DNA of 58,206 bases, taken from Gemmataceae bacterium (GTDB lineage: Bacteria; Planctomycetota; Planctomycetia; Gemmatales; Gemmataceae). Below are positions 56,921 to 58,206 of this stretch, in pieces (the first letter of the stretch is position 1; each line of letters opens with the position of its first letter). Under the pieces are notes generated by a model that saw only the letters and a program-made list of their open reading frames with translations, did not search any database and had not been told where the DNA came from. The stretch lies in assembly GCA_025055795.1 (NCBI GenBank), contig JANWVV010000026.1, forward strand, positions 1 through 58,206, written 5' to 3'. The translations under genes were made by a program, and so were the position numbers.

Positions 56921-57817
56921 ATGGCAGGTGGTTGGGACACGGGCTTGTGGACGGTAGCAACGGGCACGGCCTTTTTGGGAGCCAGTGCGGGTCTGGCGGG
57001 CAGCTTTGCCGTGCTGCGTCGGCAAAGTTTGCAAGGGGACGTAGTGGCCCATGCGGCCCTGGCCGGAGTTGCCGTAGCCTTCCTGGCAGGCGGACGCGGA
57101 CCACTCCCCTTGCTCGTAGGCGGCGCCTTGGCCGGTTGGTTAACACTGCGGTTGGCCGACGCCATCCATCGACAAACCCGCCTCCCTCTCGATGCCCTGC
57201 AAGGGGGTATTATGGCGGTCGGCTTTGGCTTAGGCCTAGCACTACTTAAACACATCACCAGTCACGTTGCCGATGCCGGCCGACACCCCTTGGACCGTTA
57301 CTTGCTCGGACAAGCGGCCCAGTTGCGGGAAAGCGACGTTTACCTGATTGCTCTGGTCCTGGCCCTGAGTATTTTCCTTTTGGCTGCTCTGTGGAAGTAC
57401 TGGAAGCTGTTAGCATTTGACGGCGAATTCGCCGCTGCTTTGGGTCTGCCAGTACGCTGGCTGGAAATGAGTTTGACCGCTTGGACGGTAACGGTAGTCG
57501 TCGTTGGTCTGAAGGCAGCAGGCGTCGTCTTGATCACCGCGTTGTTAGTGGCACCGGCCGTCGCTGCCCGGCAATGGACCGACCGTTTGGGCCTTATGGT
57601 TTGTCTGGCCGGGTTGTTTGGTGCTCTGGCCGGTGGAGGGGGCACCCTCCTGGCCCATTACCTCGAACAGCAAAAGGCGATACCAACGGGACCGGCCATC
57701 GTATTGTGTGCCAGCGGCTGGGTGGCCGTATCGCTGCTTTGGGCTAGAGCACGGCTAGGTGGACGACTCCGCCGGACACTTGCCACCTGGCCAGGCGATC
57801 GGAACCAACATCCATGA
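56921..57817 (+). CDS. ABC-3 family metal permease (first of pair)
   Basis: 298 residues with about eight membrane helices; the usual length. AVLRRQSLQGDVVAHAALAGVAVAFL is the ABC-3 motif (normally G-D-x-x-S-H-A-x-L-P-G), and VVVVGLKAAGVVLITALLVAPAVAA the late conserved helix. Such permeases import Zn, Mn or Fe with an ATPase and a binding protein; neither is upstream in the window. The last four bases overlap the next gene (ATGA), so the two permeases are translationally coupled. Confidence 0.92.
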   Translation: MAGGWDTGLWTVATGTAFLGASAGLAGSFAVLRRQSLQGDVVAHAALAGVAVAFLAGGRGPLPLLVGGALAGWLTLRLADAIHRQTRLPLDALQGGIMAVGFGLGLALLKHITSHVADAGRHPLDRYLLGQAAQLRESDVYLIALVLALSIFLLAALWKYWKLLAFDGEFAAALGLPVRWLEMSLTAWTVTVVVVGLKAAGVVLITALLVAPAVAARQWTDRLGLMVCLAGLFGALAGGGGTLLAHYLEQQKAIPTGPAIVLCASGWVAVSLLWARARLGGRLRRTLATWPGDRNQHP

Positions 57818-58206
57818 CCGAAGTAGAATTAGCCGCAGTACTGGCCGCAGCGGCTGTAGCCTGTGTCTGGCCAGGAACTTTCCTGGTTCTACGGCGGATG
57901 GCCCTGACGGCCGATGCCATTGGCCATACCCTCCTTTTCGGGATCGTGGTCGCCTTCTTTCTAGTTGGAGATCTCGATTCCCCCTTTTTGCTGGTCGGTG
58001 CCGCTTTAACGGGGCTGGCTACCGTCTTGATAGTCGAAACCCTCCAACGCGGACCACGGATGCGGGCGGATGCTGCCATCGGTCTGACTTTTCCCTTTTT
58101 ATTCGCCTTGGCCGTCATTCTGGTATCTGTGGGGGCACGCAACATCCACTTGGACATCGACGCTGTTCTGGTCGGCCAGCCCGAATACGCCCTGCTACCC
58201 CGCTGG
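57814..58206 (+). CDS. ABC-3 family metal permease (second of pair), cut by window end
   Basis: 131 codons are visible from ATG 57814, open to the window end. LRRMALTADAIGHTLLFGIVVAFFL is the conserved ABC-3 motif of the family and LDIDAVLVGQPEYALL matches the segment after helix 4 (HLDxDxVLxG). It begins on the ATGA shared with the first permease, and would form the heterodimeric channel with it. Any ATPase and solute-binding gene would be expected downstream, outside the window. Confidence 0.88.
   Translation, partial: MTEVELAAVLAAAAVACVWPGTFLVLRRMALTADAIGHTLLFGIVVAFFLVGDLDSPFLLVGAALTGLATVLIVETLQRGPRMRADAAIGLTFPFLFALAVILVSVGARNIHLDIDAVLVGQPEYALLPRW

Overview
The window reads as a stretch of chromosome from a planctomycete, most likely a Gemmataceae-type lineage. 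The signs are: two large Ser/Thr kinases sharing the N-terminal helical module and Pro-rich tail usual in that group, one carrying an extracytoplasmic beta-helix; a secreted BNR-repeat protein of about 900 residues; a TPR/gluzincin protein; an acidic single-pass protein rich in SDSDSEFEL-type sequence; several secreted or anchored proteins without a recognisable family; and moderately high G+C. This is inferred from protein style, not from an rRNA (none is present). I saw no tRNA, rRNA, CRISPR array, insertion sequence, phage gene or plasmid gene.

Layout. 1-5150: 3' part of an acidic membrane protein, a GT39-type glycosyltransferase, and leftward MmgE/PrpD and degenerate SDR genes. 5421-12767: secreted BNR protein, anchored protein with a pseudopilin-like tail, repeat-rich lipoprotein, small conserved-looking ORF. 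13538-14938: polyprenyl-phosphate sugar-phosphate transferase. 15005-21928: mainly leftward metabolic genes (tmk; enoyl-CoA hydratase; AtuA split over two ORFs; cdd-upp pyrimidine salvage; Gfo/Idh/MocA oxidoreductase). 22372-31806: TPR metallopeptidase, alpha/beta hydrolase, Cys-less FmdB-like protein, Tat-exported TIM-barrel isomerase, succinate-semialdehyde-type dehydrogenase, molybdopterin oxidoreductase. 32023-37021: two tandem paralogous kinases separated by a very AT-rich 0.8 kb island. 37141-43395: argC, amidase, RluA-type pseudouridine synthase, then a rightward group of two D-glutamate-cyclase-type proteins and a PP-loop ATPase. 43466-55502: mostly leftward glnE, macro-domain protein, DegP/HtrA-like protease, APC permease fused to a UspA domain and an HpnN/MMPL-like RND protein, with one rightward secreted protein. 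55851-58206: a CDF metal exporter followed by two overlapping ABC-3 metal permeases, the second cut by the window end.

Most genes are housekeeping or envelope functions in short operons. The items most worth a second look are the AT-rich island with a 16-nt perfect palindrome between the two sensor kinases; a 13-bp leader stem-loop with repeated GGATG motifs abutting the ribosome binding site of the macro-domain gene; a near-consensus promoter overlapped by a TGAACA/TGTTCA inverted repeat, whose half-site recurs at a second promoter; and two cases (AtuA, D-glutamate cyclase) where domains fused in other organisms are separate adjacent genes. No wholly unfamiliar multi-gene system stands out.
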